DNA of 64,000 nucleotides, taken from contig NZ_CP163435.1 in assembly GCF_041051975.1 (NCBI RefSeq), forward strand, positions 7,295,001 to 7,359,000, written 5' to 3'. This DNA is from Streptomyces sp. R21. GTDB taxonomy: Bacteria > Actinomycetota > Actinomycetes > Streptomycetales > Streptomycetaceae. The notes below the pieces were generated by a model that worked only from the letters and a program-made list of their open reading frames with translations, did no database searches and was not told the origin of the DNA. Below are positions 34,840-43,292 of this stretch, in pieces; the first letter of the stretch is position 1, and each line of letters opens with the position of its first letter. Both the position numbers and the translations under genes were made by a program.

Positions 34840-35814
34840 TTACGGCCGCTGCTTCACCTTGTCGACGATCGCCCACTCGTCGAGATACGTGAGCTGGGTG
34901 TACGTCTTCTTGTCCTTGCCGTCGCCGGAGGAGCGGGCGTCACGGAAGCCGAGGAATTCGTAGGTCTTCGGGTCGAAGATGAAGGTGCTGTCCATGCTGC
35001 CCACACCGGAGTAGGAGATCCCGATGCCCGTGCGCCCCTTCGCGTCGGTGATCCCGGGGATCGTCTTCACCCCGGGTACCTTGCCGAGCGCTTCGTACGC
35101 GGCGGCCCGCAGCCCCTTGGGCATCACCGGGACGCGGTAGAGCAGCCCCGCGAGGCTGAAGTGGATCATTGGCCAATCGGCCTTGCCGATGGCTCCGGAG
35201 TAGTCCGGTTTCGTGTCGAAGGGGTCGCGCATCGCCCTGAGCAGCTTGTCCGGGTCCGTCGGCAGCCGCTCAAGGAGCGTCCAGTCCTGGGTCGGCCACA
35301 CCGACTCGTTCTTCCCCGGCGGGTTGGACCACCAGCCCTTGCCGACCTCCATCACCCACGAGCGCTGCGAGTCGTCCACGGACCGCCAGTTCTCGTCGAC
35401 GTAGGTGTTCGTCCGGCCGGTCTTCTGGTTCCGCTCCTTGACGATCTCCTTCGTGTAGATGAACTGGTCGTCGCGCGGGGCGGCCGTCGTCTCGTGCGCG
35501 CGCTCGTAGGCGGCCGCGCCGTTGAGCACGGTCTGCACGCTCACGTTCTGCATGGCGGGCGCGCTGCCGACCGGTGGTGTCGCCGTCCGCGGCGCAGCGC
35601 CGTCGTCGTCGCGCACCGCGACCAGGACGGTGGCGGCGACCGCCGCGGCCACCGTACCGGCCAGCGCGATGCGCACGACGGGACGGCGGCGTCGTACGAC
35701 CGGAGCCGGTTCGTGCATCGCGGCGAACAGCCGGACACGTACCCGGTGCCGGGTTTCGTCGTCGAGCGGGGGCGCCTCCGCGTCCCAGTCCCGTAGTTGA
35801 TCGAGGTCATGCAT
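34840..35814 (-). CDS. CU044_5270-family membrane protein, sigma-factor partner
   Basis: 324 residues. Acidic cytoplasmic N-terminus (about 1-50, DLDQLRDWDAEAPPLDDETRHR), one transmembrane helix (about 53-73), and an extracytoplasmic domain with KPDYSGAIG, YRVPVMPKGLRAAAYEAL and GVGSMDSTFIFDPKTYEFLG. This arrangement is seen in proteins encoded next to ECF sigma factors and resembles an anti-sigma factor, although no ZAS zinc motif is present. The start overlaps the sigma-factor stop by eight bases. Confidence 0.78.
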   Translation of the reverse strand: MHDLDQLRDWDAEAPPLDDETRHRVRVRLFAAMHEPAPVVRRRRPVVRIALAGTVAAAVAATVLVAVRDDDGAAPRTATPPVGSAPAMQNVSVQTVLNGAAAYERAHETTAAPRDDQFIYTKEIVKERNQKTGRTNTYVDENWRSVDDSQRSWVMEVGKGWWSNPPGKNESVWPTQDWTLLERLPTDPDKLLRAMRDPFDTKPDYSGAIGKADWPMIHFSLAGLLYRVPVMPKGLRAAAYEALGKVPGVKTIPGITDAKGRTGIGISYSGVGSMDSTFIFDPKTYEFLGFRDARSSGDGKDKKTYTQLTYLDEWAIVDKVKQRP

Positions 35815-36430
35815 GGGCGTCTGCCTCCCGGAGAGCTGTCGGATCGGTGCCACCCAGTGCTTCGCGCAATCTGCTGCGAGCCCGGTGCAGCCGTGATCTG
35901 ACGGTGCCCACCGGCACGCCGAGGGCTTGGGCCGTCTCCTCGTAGTCGAGGCCGCCCCAGGCCACCAGCAGGACCACGTCGCGGTGCCGGGCGGACAGCC
36001 CGGCCAGCGCGGACGCCAGTTCCCGGCGCACCCCTGTAGCGCCGGCTCTGGCGACCGCGCGGTCCGCGACGGGCTCCTCGTGTTCGACCGGTGCCGGAAC
36101 CTGGGCGAGCGCCTTGAAGCGGCGCGCCTCGGATCTTCGGTGCCGGCCGACGAGGTTGGTCGCGATACCGAACAACCACGGGCGGGCGTCGGCCCGCGCG
36201 AGGTCGTATGTGTGGCGCCGCTGGAAGGCGGTGGTGAACGTCTCCGCCATCAGATCCTCCGCCGCCTCGGGACCGAGCCGCCGCGCCGCGTAACGGTGTA
36301 CGGCGTCGGCGTGCCGGTCGTAGAGGGCGGCGAACTGCTCGGGCTCGTCCCGGGACCGCTCGATCACGCGGGCGTCACTCTCCTCGCGATCCCTCTCGCG
36401 AGTGCGGACGCCCGGCGGTTCGACGGTCAT
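35807..36430 (-). CDS. ECF RNA polymerase sigma factor
   Basis: 207 residues from ATG with AAAGGAG upstream. Region 2 is FAALYDRHADAVHRYAARRLG...AEDLMAETFTTAFQRR; region 4 is LSARHRDVVLLVAWGGLDYEETAQALGVPVGTVRSRLHRARSRL. No C-terminal extension. Directs RNA polymerase to a small regulon; the signal is unknown. Coupled to a membrane partner that probably controls it. No obvious autoregulatory promoter read. Confidence 0.92.
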   Translation of the reverse strand: MTVEPPGVRTRERDREESDARVIERSRDEPEQFAALYDRHADAVHRYAARRLGPEAAEDLMAETFTTAFQRRHTYDLARADARPWLFGIATNLVGRHRRSEARRFKALAQVPAPVEHEEPVADRAVARAGATGVRRELASALAGLSARHRDVVLLVAWGGLDYEETAQALGVPVGTVRSRLHRARSRLREALGGTDPTALREADAHA

Positions 36431-36563
36431 CGGGGCTCCTTTCGTTCGTCTGAACGCCTCGAAGGCTTGGGCTTGTTCGGGTTGTTCACCTCTCCTTCGC
36501 CGGTCGACGGGATCGAGTTCCCTTTTGCTCCGGCGCAGGTCCCATCCGCCGCTGGGCACGACG

Positions 36564-36598
36564 GAGGGCCCGCCCGGATCACCTCCGGACGGGCCCTC
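36564..36598 (-). terminator. Hairpin downstream of the 36.6 kb membrane-protein gene
   Basis: 15-bp arms GAGGGCCCGCCCGGA / TCCGGACGGGCCCTC with one mismatch, loop TCACC; 24 bases after the stop and before the sigma-factor gene. Confidence 0.72.
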
Positions 36599-36621
36599 AC
36601 CACGCTGTCGCGCGACGGTGC

Positions 36622-37248
36622 TCAGACGACCGCGCCGCGCCCCGGGTCGTCCCCGTCCTCGTCGTCGCCCTTCATGCGCATCACCAGGGTCGCGAAGCCG
36701 CCGAGGAAGCCGCCGATGCCCAGGGTGGCGAGCCACCAGGTCATGTCCCAGGTGAGCAGGACGGCCAGCAGCAGCAGGATCGGACCGCCGATCACGGCGA
36801 GCCAGGCGAACTTGGCGGTGACGTCGGCGGCCGGCAGCGGGGGCGGCTCCGGCGGGACGAAGTGGCCCTCGTCCTCGTCGTCGAAGTCGTCCTCGGTGGG
36901 CTCGGGCGACTGGTAGTCGCGCGGGCCGCCGACGCCCGGAGCGAACGCGACGGAGCTGCCCAGGGGCTTGGCCGCGGAGGGCTTGTCGCCGGTCTTGTCC
37001 TTCGCGGGCCCGGCGGTGTCCGCGGCGTCGCCGCTGTCGTTCGTCTCCGGCTCCAGCAGCGCCAGATCCTCGATCGACTTGAACGGCTTCGCGCCGGGCG
37101 GGTCCTTCGGCTCCTCGCCGTACCCGTCGACGATCGCCTGCCAGGCGGCGTCCTCGTCGAACGGCACGCTCTGTTCGTCGTCGAGAGGCTCGCCGACGGG
37201 CACGCCCTTCTCATCGGGCTCGCCGCGCTCCGCCTCGTGCTCAGCCAC
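36622..37248 (-). CDS. Acidic protein with C-terminal membrane hairpin
   Basis: 208 residues from GTG with GGAAGGGA upstream. Residues 1-140 are highly acidic and disordered (many D/E/P); 145-190 hold two transmembrane helices joined by MTWWLATLGI. Both ends face the cytoplasm by prediction. Overlaps the end of the upstream hydrolase gene by eight bases, so co-translated with it. Family not recognised; Streptomyces homologues are labelled hypothetical membrane protein. Confidence 0.8.
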   Translation of the reverse strand: MAEHEAERGEPDEKGVPVGEPLDDEQSVPFDEDAAWQAIVDGYGEEPKDPPGAKPFKSIEDLALLEPETNDSGDAADTAGPAKDKTGDKPSAAKPLGSSVAFAPGVGGPRDYQSPEPTEDDFDDEDEGHFVPPEPPPLPAADVTAKFAWLAVIGGPILLLLAVLLTWDMTWWLATLGIGGFLGGFATLVMRMKGDDEDGDDPGRGAVV

Positions 37249-38020
37249 CGCTGGCCGTCCCTTCCTTGCCGACACTGGGCGCGAGCCGGCCGATGAACGC
37301 GTAGCTCTCCTCGAAGATCCGGTCCGCGTCGTGGTCCAACGTCGCGACGTGGTAGCTCTGTTCCAGCAGGATCTCGGTGACGTCCGTGGAGGACACGCGG
37401 CTGAGGACGCGCGCGGAGTCGGCGGGTGGCACGACATGGTCCTGCGGGCTGTGCAGCAGCAGCATCGGCTGGGTGACCTGCGGCAGCTCGCCGTCGACCA
37501 CCTGGAAGAAGCGGCGCAGCGAGTGGGCGGCGTGCAGCGGCACCCTGTCGTAGCCGATCTCCTCGCTGCCCTCCTTGGCGATGTCGCTGGCGATGCCCGG
37601 CGCCGAACGGATGAAGTGGCGGGCCACCGGAAGCGCGTACGCCGCCAGGCCGTGCACCTTGTTCCCCGGGTTGACGACGACGAGGCCGCTCACCTCGTCG
37701 CCGTGCTTGGCGGCCAGCCGCAGGGCCAGCGCGCCGCCCATGGAGAGGCCGAAGACGAACACCTGGGAGCACCGCTCCTGCAGGGCGCGCAGTTCGCGGT
37801 CCACCTCCGCGTACCAGTCCTGCCAGCTGGTGAGCTGCATGTCCTCCCAGCGGGTGCCGTGCCCGGGCAGCAGGGGAAGCGCGACGGTGAGGCCGCGCTC
37901 GGCGAGGTACTCCGCCCAGGGGCGCAGTGACTGCGGGGAACCGGTGAAGCCGTGGCAGAGGAGGACGCCGACCTCTCCGCCCTCGTGGCGGAACGGCTCG
38001 GCTCCAGGAAGGACCGGCAC
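37241..38020 (-). CDS. Alpha/beta hydrolase, carboxylesterase EST30-like
   Basis: 259 residues from GTG with AGGAG upstream. Oxyanion LLCHGFTGSPQSLRPWAEYL, nucleophile elbow GLSMGG (Ser), catalytic Asp in HSPQDHVVPP, His in SYHVATLDHD: an intact triad. Resembles Geobacillus Est30 and monoacylglycerol lipases, so a small-ester or acylglycerol substrate is likely. First gene of a two-gene operon with the acidic membrane protein; divergent from plsC. Confidence 0.88.
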   Translation of the reverse strand: MPVLPGAEPFRHEGGEVGVLLCHGFTGSPQSLRPWAEYLAERGLTVALPLLPGHGTRWEDMQLTSWQDWYAEVDRELRALQERCSQVFVFGLSMGGALALRLAAKHGDEVSGLVVVNPGNKVHGLAAYALPVARHFIRSAPGIASDIAKEGSEEIGYDRVPLHAAHSLRRFFQVVDGELPQVTQPMLLLHSPQDHVVPPADSARVLSRVSSTDVTEILLEQSYHVATLDHDADRIFEESYAFIGRLAPSVGKEGTASGG

Positions 38021-38165
38021 CTCGGTCTCCTGTTCATCAGGTCGTCATCAGGGCGATTGCAGGTACTTCACCGTACGCGACCGCACTGACACCGACCAGG
38101 GTCGTCGGGGCCTTTGACCGTGCTCCGGGTTAAGGTCTGATCCACAGATACAGGAAGGCAGTGGG

Positions 38166-38942
38166 TTGATCTACGGCGCAATGAAGTTTTCCATCGGGGG
38201 GCCGCTGAAGCTCGCCTTCAGGCCCTGGGTGGAAGGCCTCGAGAACATTCCCGCCGAAGGCCCCGCCATCCTGGCCAGCAATCACCTGTCGTTCTCGGAC
38301 TCGTTCTTCCTGCCCGCGGTCCTCGACCGCAAGGTGACCTTCATCGCGAAGGCCGAGTACTTCACGACGCCCGGTGTGAAGGGCCGGATGACCGCCGCCT
38401 TCTTCAAGGGTGTCGGCCAGCTCCCGGTGGACCGCTCCGGCGGGCGCGGCGCGGGTGAGGCGGCCATCAAGAGCGGCGTCGACGTCATCGAACGCGGCGA
38501 GCTGTTCGGCATCTACCCGGAGGGCACGCGCTCGCCCGACGGCCGCCTCTACCGCGGCAAGCCCGGCGGCCTCGCGCGCGTGGCGCTCGCCACCGGTGCG
38601 CCCGTCATCCCGGTCGCCATGATCGACACCGAGAAGATCCAGCCGCCCGGCAAGGTGATGCCCAAGCTGATGCGCCCGGGCATCCGCATCGGCAAGCCAC
38701 TCGACTTCGGCCGGTACAACGGCATGGAGCACGACCGGTTCGTCCTGCGCGCGGTGACCGACGAGGTCATGTACGAGATCATGAAGCTCTCGGGCCAGGA
38801 GTACGTCGACATCTACGCGACGGCCGCCAAGCGACAGATCGCGGAGGCGGCGAAGGCGGAGAAGCAGGCGCAGAAGGAAGCCGAGAAGCAGGCACAGAAA
38901 GAAGCGCAGCAGGGGCTGGAGCAGGAACGGTCCGGCTCCTAG
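38166..38942 (+). CDS. plsC: 1-acyl-sn-glycerol-3-phosphate acyltransferase
   Basis: 258 residues from TTG with GGAAGG upstream (ATG 15 bases on is the alternative). NHLSFSD is the H-x4-D catalytic motif, KGVGQLPVDR the second block, and YPEGTRSPDG the phosphate-binding third. Makes phosphatidic acid from lysophosphatidate and acyl donor at the membrane. The C-terminal 40 residues are a Lys/Glu/Ala/Gln coiled tail (repeated EKQAQKEA). Divergent from the hydrolase gene. Confidence 0.9.
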   Translation: MIYGAMKFSIGGPLKLAFRPWVEGLENIPAEGPAILASNHLSFSDSFFLPAVLDRKVTFIAKAEYFTTPGVKGRMTAAFFKGVGQLPVDRSGGRGAGEAAIKSGVDVIERGELFGIYPEGTRSPDGRLYRGKPGGLARVALATGAPVIPVAMIDTEKIQPPGKVMPKLMRPGIRIGKPLDFGRYNGMEHDRFVLRAVTDEVMYEIMKLSGQEYVDIYATAAKRQIAEAAKAEKQAQKEAEKQAQKEAQQGLEQERSGS

Positions 38943-39003
38943 CCGCGTTTGTTCTGGTGGGGTGGGGAGTGAGCCGGAGGGGCGCGCCGGTGTGGAGAGG
39001 GCA

Positions 39004-39043
39004 TGGGGGTCCCCCCGCTCGAGCGAAGTCGAGAGTGGGGGAG
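39004..39043. repeat. 40-bp interspersed palindromic repeat, copy 2
   Basis: Same as the copy at 30.8 kb with one substitution (C to T at the 26th base). Lies between plsC and macS. Confidence 0.8.
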
Positions 39044-39128
39044 CGCGGAGGCCCGAAGGGCTGAGCACGGTCGGCCTCTCCACACCTGCTTGAGCGCCCC
39101 GGAGGCGAACGACCAAAAAGGGGGGGAT

Positions 39129-40364
39129 GTGGCTAAGCGCGAGCGGGTCATGAGGATGTCGGTCGAGTTGCCGCTGTGGCGTGCGCTCTCCGCGTACCGG
39201 GTGCTGACCATGCTGTACGCCGTCGGGCTCTTCGCCACCGCGTACGACAAGTTCACCCGCCCCTGGGTGGCGATCGCGTACTACGCCGTGCTGTGCGTAT
39301 GGACGCTGGCGACCCTCCCCAGAGTCGCGAACGCGGTCAGCTGCACCAAGCGGTTCCTCACCGCCGACCTCACCATCGCGCTCGTCGGCATCCTGCTCAC
39401 CCGGGTCGCCGACGCCTCGTACCGCATCGAGTCCGGTGGCCCGACCCTGCCGTCGATATGGACCGCCGGTTCCGTGCTGGCCTTCGCCGTCAAGGGCGGC
39501 TGGCGCTGGGCGGCCTTCGCCTCCACACTCGTCGCGGCGGTCAACGTCGTCGAGCGTGGCGCCCCGACCCGCGACACCGTCCACAACGTCATCCTCGTCT
39601 GGGTCGCCTCGATCGCCATCGGCTACGTCGTCGAGGTCGCCCGCGCCTCCGAGGCGACCCTCGCCCGCGCCCTGGAGATCGAGGCCGCGACCCGCGAGCG
39701 GGAGCGGCTGGCCCGTGACATCCACGACGGCGTCCTCCAGGTCCTCGCCATGGTGCAGCGGCGCGGCTCCGCGCTCGGCGGCGAGGCCGCGGAGCTGGGC
39801 CGGATGGCGGGCGAGCAGGAGGTGGCGCTGCGCACGCTGGTCTCGGGCGGCATGGTGCCCGTCTCGCGGGTCTCCGAGGACACGGCGCTCGGCGCGGTCG
39901 TACGGGCGGTCGAGGAGCCGGACGAGGACGAGGGCCCCGTCGACCTGCGCTCGCTCCTGGCCAGGTACGCCGCCGCGCGCGTGACCCTCTCCGAGCCCGG
40001 CGCCCCGGTGCCGCTCGCCCCGGCCGCCGCCCGCGAGCTGGCCGCCGCTGTCGGTGCCGCCCTGGACAATGTGCACCGGCACGCGGGTGACGACGCCCGC
40101 GCCTGGATCCTGGTCGAGGACGAGCCGGACGCGGTGATCGTGACCGTGCGCGACGACGGCCCGGGCATCCCGGAGGGTCGGCTCGACCAGGCCGAGGGCG
40201 AGGGGCGGCTCGGGGTGGCCCTGTCGATCCGCGGGCGGCTGCGCGACATCGGCGGCACGGCCGAGCTGATCTCGGTCCCGGGACAGGGCACCGAGGTCGA
40301 GTTGAAGGTACCGAAGGACACGAAGGACCCGAAGGACTCACGGGGGAAGGCAGAGCAGCGATGA
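39129..40364 (+). CDS. macS: Sensor histidine kinase MacS
   Basis: 411 residues from GTG preceded by AAAGGGGGG (start uncertain, earlier in-frame starts exist). Four to five transmembrane helices (about 15-170) without a large external domain, then HisKA_3 with RDIHDGVLQ (H199) and a HATPase_c with DNVHRHAG, RDDGPGIPEG and GRLGVALSIRGR. Position between plsC and pfkA matches S. coelicolor SCO2121 (MacS), reported to control morphology and actinorhodin with MacR. Overlaps macR by four bases. Confidence 0.85.
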   Translation: MAKRERVMRMSVELPLWRALSAYRVLTMLYAVGLFATAYDKFTRPWVAIAYYAVLCVWTLATLPRVANAVSCTKRFLTADLTIALVGILLTRVADASYRIESGGPTLPSIWTAGSVLAFAVKGGWRWAAFASTLVAAVNVVERGAPTRDTVHNVILVWVASIAIGYVVEVARASEATLARALEIEAATRERERLARDIHDGVLQVLAMVQRRGSALGGEAAELGRMAGEQEVALRTLVSGGMVPVSRVSEDTALGAVVRAVEEPDEDEGPVDLRSLLARYAAARVTLSEPGAPVPLAPAAARELAAAVGAALDNVHRHAGDDARAWILVEDEPDAVIVTVRDDGPGIPEGRLDQAEGEGRLGVALSIRGRLRDIGGTAELISVPGQGTEVELKVPKDTKDPKDSRGKAEQR

Positions 40365-41050
40365 CGGACAGCACGGACGAGCGGCAGGGCCCGATCAGGG
40401 TCATGGTGGTGGATGACCACCCCATGTGGCGCGACGCGGTCGCCCGGGACCTGGCCGAGTCCGGCCTCGACGTGGTGGCCACGGCCGGCGACGGCGAGCA
40501 GGCCGTCCGCCGCGCACAGGCCGTCGCGCCCGACGTCCTCGTCCTGGACCTGAACCTGCCCGCCAAGCCCGGCGTCCAGGTCTGCAAGGAACTGGTCGGC
40601 GCCAACCCGGCGCTGCGCGTCCTCGTCCTGTCCGCCAGCGGCGAGCACGCGGACGTACTGGAGGCGGTGAAGTCCGGCGCCACCGGCTACCTGCTGAAGT
40701 CGGCGTCCACGGAGGAGCTGATCGACGCGGTGCGGCGCACGGCCGTCGGCGATCCGGTGTTCACGCCGGGCCTCGCGGGCCTGGTCCTCGGCGAGTACCG
40801 CAGGCTCGCCTCCGAGCCCGCGCCCTCCGGCGGCGCCGACGAGCCGAAGGCCCCGCAGCTCACCGACCGCGAGACCGAGGTGCTGCGGCTGGTCGCCAAG
40901 GGCCTGAGCTACAAGCAGATCGCCGAGCGCCTGGTCATCTCGCACCGCACGGTCCAGAACCACGTCCAGAACACCCTGGGCAAGCTGCAGCTCCACAACC
41001 GCGTGGAGCTGGTGCGCTACGCCATAGAGCGCGGCCTCGACGACGCGTAA
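40361..41050 (+). CDS. macR: NarL/LuxR-type response regulator MacR
   Basis: 229 residues, ATG inside the macS stop. Receiver with DDHPMWRDAV, phospho-acceptor D63 in LVLDLNLPAKPG, Lys in GYLLKSAST; C-terminal LuxR helix-turn-helix LTDRETEVLRLVAKGLSYKQIAERLVISHRTVQNH. Phosphorylated by MacS and, in S. coelicolor, reported to act on membrane-protein genes. No partner beyond macS in the operon; the next gene, pfkA, is 143 bases away. Confidence 0.87.
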   Translation: MTDSTDERQGPIRVMVVDDHPMWRDAVARDLAESGLDVVATAGDGEQAVRRAQAVAPDVLVLDLNLPAKPGVQVCKELVGANPALRVLVLSASGEHADVLEAVKSGATGYLLKSASTEELIDAVRRTAVGDPVFTPGLAGLVLGEYRRLASEPAPSGGADEPKAPQLTDRETEVLRLVAKGLSYKQIAERLVISHRTVQNHVQNTLGKLQLHNRVELVRYAIERGLDDA

Positions 41051-41193
41051 ACCGCCCGATGCTCACCTTCGGGTGAAATCGGGTGATCAACTACCCGACA
41101 ATTCACTGGAATTGACCTTCCGCACCATGCCGAAGTGACCTGGATCACTATTAGCGTGAGTCCTTCAGGCAACCGCGGCGAAGGGACATTTCC

Positions 41194-42222
41194 ATGCGGG
41201 TCGGAGTACTGACCGGAGGCGGCGACTGCCCCGGGCTCAACGCCGTCATCCGGGGCATCGTCCGCAAGGGCGTGCAGGAGTACGGCTATGACTTCGTCGG
41301 CTACCGGGACGGCTGGCGAGGTCCGCTCGAAGGCGACACCGTCCAGCTCGACATCCCCGCGGTGCGCGGCATCCTGCCGCGCGGCGGCACCATCCTCGGC
41401 TCCTCGCGCACGAACCCCCTCAAGCAGGAGAACGGCATCCGCCGGATCAAGGAGAACCTCGCCAAGCAGGAGGTCGACGCGCTCATCGTGATCGGAGGTG
41501 AGGACACCCTCGGCGTGGCCGCGCGGATGGGCGACGAGTACGGCATCAAGGTCGTCGGCGTGCCGAAGACCATCGACAACGACCTGTCCGCCACCGACTA
41601 CACCTTCGGCTTCGACACCGCCGTCGGCATCGCCACCGAGGCGATCGACCGGCTGCACACCACCGCCGAGTCGCACATGCGCGTCCTCGTCTGCGAGGTC
41701 ATGGGCCGGCACGCGGGCTGGATCGCCATCCACTCCGGGCTCGCGGGCGGTGCCAACGTCATCCTCATCCCCGAGCAGCGCTTCGACGTCGACCAGGTCT
41801 GCGCCTGGGTGACCTCGCGCTTCAAGGCGTCGTACGCCCCGATCGTCGTCGTCGCCGAGGGTGCCATGCCCAAGGACGGCGACATGGTCCTCAAGGACCA
41901 GTCGCTCGACTCCTTCGGGCATGTGCGGCTCTCCGGCGTCGGCGAGTGGCTGGCCAAGGAGATCGAGAAGCGCACCGGCAAGGAGGCGAGGACCACGGTC
42001 CTCGGCCACATCCAGCGCGGCGGCACCCCCAGCGCCTTCGACCGCTGGCTCGCCACCCGCTTCGGGCTGCACGCCATCGAGGCCGTCCGCGACGGCGACT
42101 TCGGCAAGATGGTCGCGCTGCGCGGCACGGACATCGTCCGCGTCCCGATCGCGGACGCCACCGCGAAGCTGAAGACGGTGGACCCGAAGCTGTACGAGGA
42201 GGTCGGAGTGTTCTTCGGCTGA
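41194..42222 (+). CDS. pfkA: 6-phosphofructokinase (family A, actinobacterial type)
   Basis: 342 residues, ATG. GGGDCPGLNAVIRG at the donor site, GSSRTNP, PKTIDNDL with the catalytic Asp, MGRHAGWIA and GHIQRGGTPSAFDR for fructose-6-phosphate. The donor-discriminating residue is Asp104 (IGGEDT) with Lys125, the pattern usual in pyrophosphate-dependent enzymes; ATP-dependent relatives have Gly at 104. Catalyses the committed step of glycolysis with ATP or PPi. TATTAG near 41150 may be the -10. Followed by a perfect inverted repeat. Confidence 0.92.
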   Translation: MRVGVLTGGGDCPGLNAVIRGIVRKGVQEYGYDFVGYRDGWRGPLEGDTVQLDIPAVRGILPRGGTILGSSRTNPLKQENGIRRIKENLAKQEVDALIVIGGEDTLGVAARMGDEYGIKVVGVPKTIDNDLSATDYTFGFDTAVGIATEAIDRLHTTAESHMRVLVCEVMGRHAGWIAIHSGLAGGANVILIPEQRFDVDQVCAWVTSRFKASYAPIVVVAEGAMPKDGDMVLKDQSLDSFGHVRLSGVGEWLAKEIEKRTGKEARTTVLGHIQRGGTPSAFDRWLATRFGLHAIEAVRDGDFGKMVALRGTDIVRVPIADATAKLKTVDPKLYEEVGVFFG

Positions 42223-42233
42223 CCCGGCGCCTA

Positions 42234-42276
42234 AGAGGTATGGGCCGTATATTCGCCGTATTCGGCCCATACCTCT
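42234..42276 (+). promoter_or_regulatory. 14-bp perfect inverted repeat between pfkA and the dehydrogenase gene
   Basis: AGAGGTATGGGCCG / CGGCCCATACCTCT around a 15-base spacer that itself repeats GCCGTAT. No U-tract. It may end pfkA mRNA or be an operator/leader hairpin for the TTG-initiated gene 20 bases on. Confidence 0.65.
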
Positions 42277-42296
42277 GCGGAACGGGAGAAGCCCTC

Positions 42297-43292
42297 TTGG
42301 AGATCCTCGCCTTCGGTGTCCAGGCCGACGAGAAGCCCCTGATCGAGAGGGCCTTCGAAGGGCACCACGAGGTCCGCAGCCTCGGCGTGTTCCTGAACGA
42401 GGACACCGCCCCGATCGCGACCGGCTACGAGATCATCTCCACCAGCGTCAACGCCGATCTCGGGCACCGGGTGCTCCAGACCCTCGCCGCCGGCGGCACG
42501 CGGATGATCGCCCAGCGCTCGACCGGCTTCAACAACATCGACCTGAAGGTCGCCGAACGCCTCGGCATCACGGTCGCCCGGGTCTCGTACTACTCGCCGT
42601 ACTCGGTCGCCGAGTTCGCCTGGACCCTCGCCATGGCGGTCAACCGCCATATCGTGCGCGCCTCCAACCGCACCCGCGACTTCGACTTCCGGCTCGACGG
42701 ACTGATGGGCCGGGACATGCGCGGCCGCACCGCCGGTGTCATCGGCACCGGCAAGATCGGCGAGGCGTTCACCCGGATCGCCCACGGCTTCGGTATGAAC
42801 CTGCTCGGCTGGGACATCGCCGAGAACCCGGCCTGCGTCGAACTCGGCATGAAGTACGTACCCAAGGACCAACTCCTCGCCGAGTCCGACCTGATCACCC
42901 TGCACGTACCGCTGATTCCGGAGACCCGGCAGCTCATCGACGCGGCGGCCCTGCGCGCCATGAAGGACGACGCGATCCTGGTGAACTCCAGCCGCGGCGG
43001 CCTGATCGACACCGCGGCCCTCGTCGCCGAACTGCGCGAGGGCCGCTTCACGGGCGTCGGCCTCGACGTGTACGAGGCGGAGGCGGGCCTGTTCTTCCTC
43101 GACAGGTCCCTGGAGGCCGTCGAGGACGACACCCTGGCCCGTCTCGTCACCTTCCCGAACGTCCTGGTCACCTCCCACCAGGCGTACTACACCGTGGACG
43201 CCGTCGGTCAGATCATCGAGACCACGGTGCAGAACGTCCTCGACTACAGGGCGGGCCGCCGCTCGGAGAACGTGCTCGTCCCACGCAGCTGA
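42297..43292 (+). CDS. D-2-hydroxyacid dehydrogenase (D-lactate dehydrogenase-like)
   Basis: 331 residues from TTG with GGGAGAAG upstream. NAD-binding GVIGTGKIGEAF (about 150), catalytic Arg in VNSSRGGLIDT, Glu in DVYEAEAG, His in VTSHQAYYT. The N-terminal lid keeps STGFNNIDL. Reduces pyruvate or similar 2-ketoacids with NADH. Same direction as pfkA, so may serve glycolytic redox balance. Its final 49 bases overlap the convergent trpEG. Confidence 0.88.
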   Translation: MEILAFGVQADEKPLIERAFEGHHEVRSLGVFLNEDTAPIATGYEIISTSVNADLGHRVLQTLAAGGTRMIAQRSTGFNNIDLKVAERLGITVARVSYYSPYSVAEFAWTLAMAVNRHIVRASNRTRDFDFRLDGLMGRDMRGRTAGVIGTGKIGEAFTRIAHGFGMNLLGWDIAENPACVELGMKYVPKDQLLAESDLITLHVPLIPETRQLIDAAALRAMKDDAILVNSSRGGLIDTAALVAELREGRFTGVGLDVYEAEAGLFFLDRSLEAVEDDTLARLVTFPNVLVTSHQAYYTVDAVGQIIETTVQNVLDYRAGRRSENVLVPRS

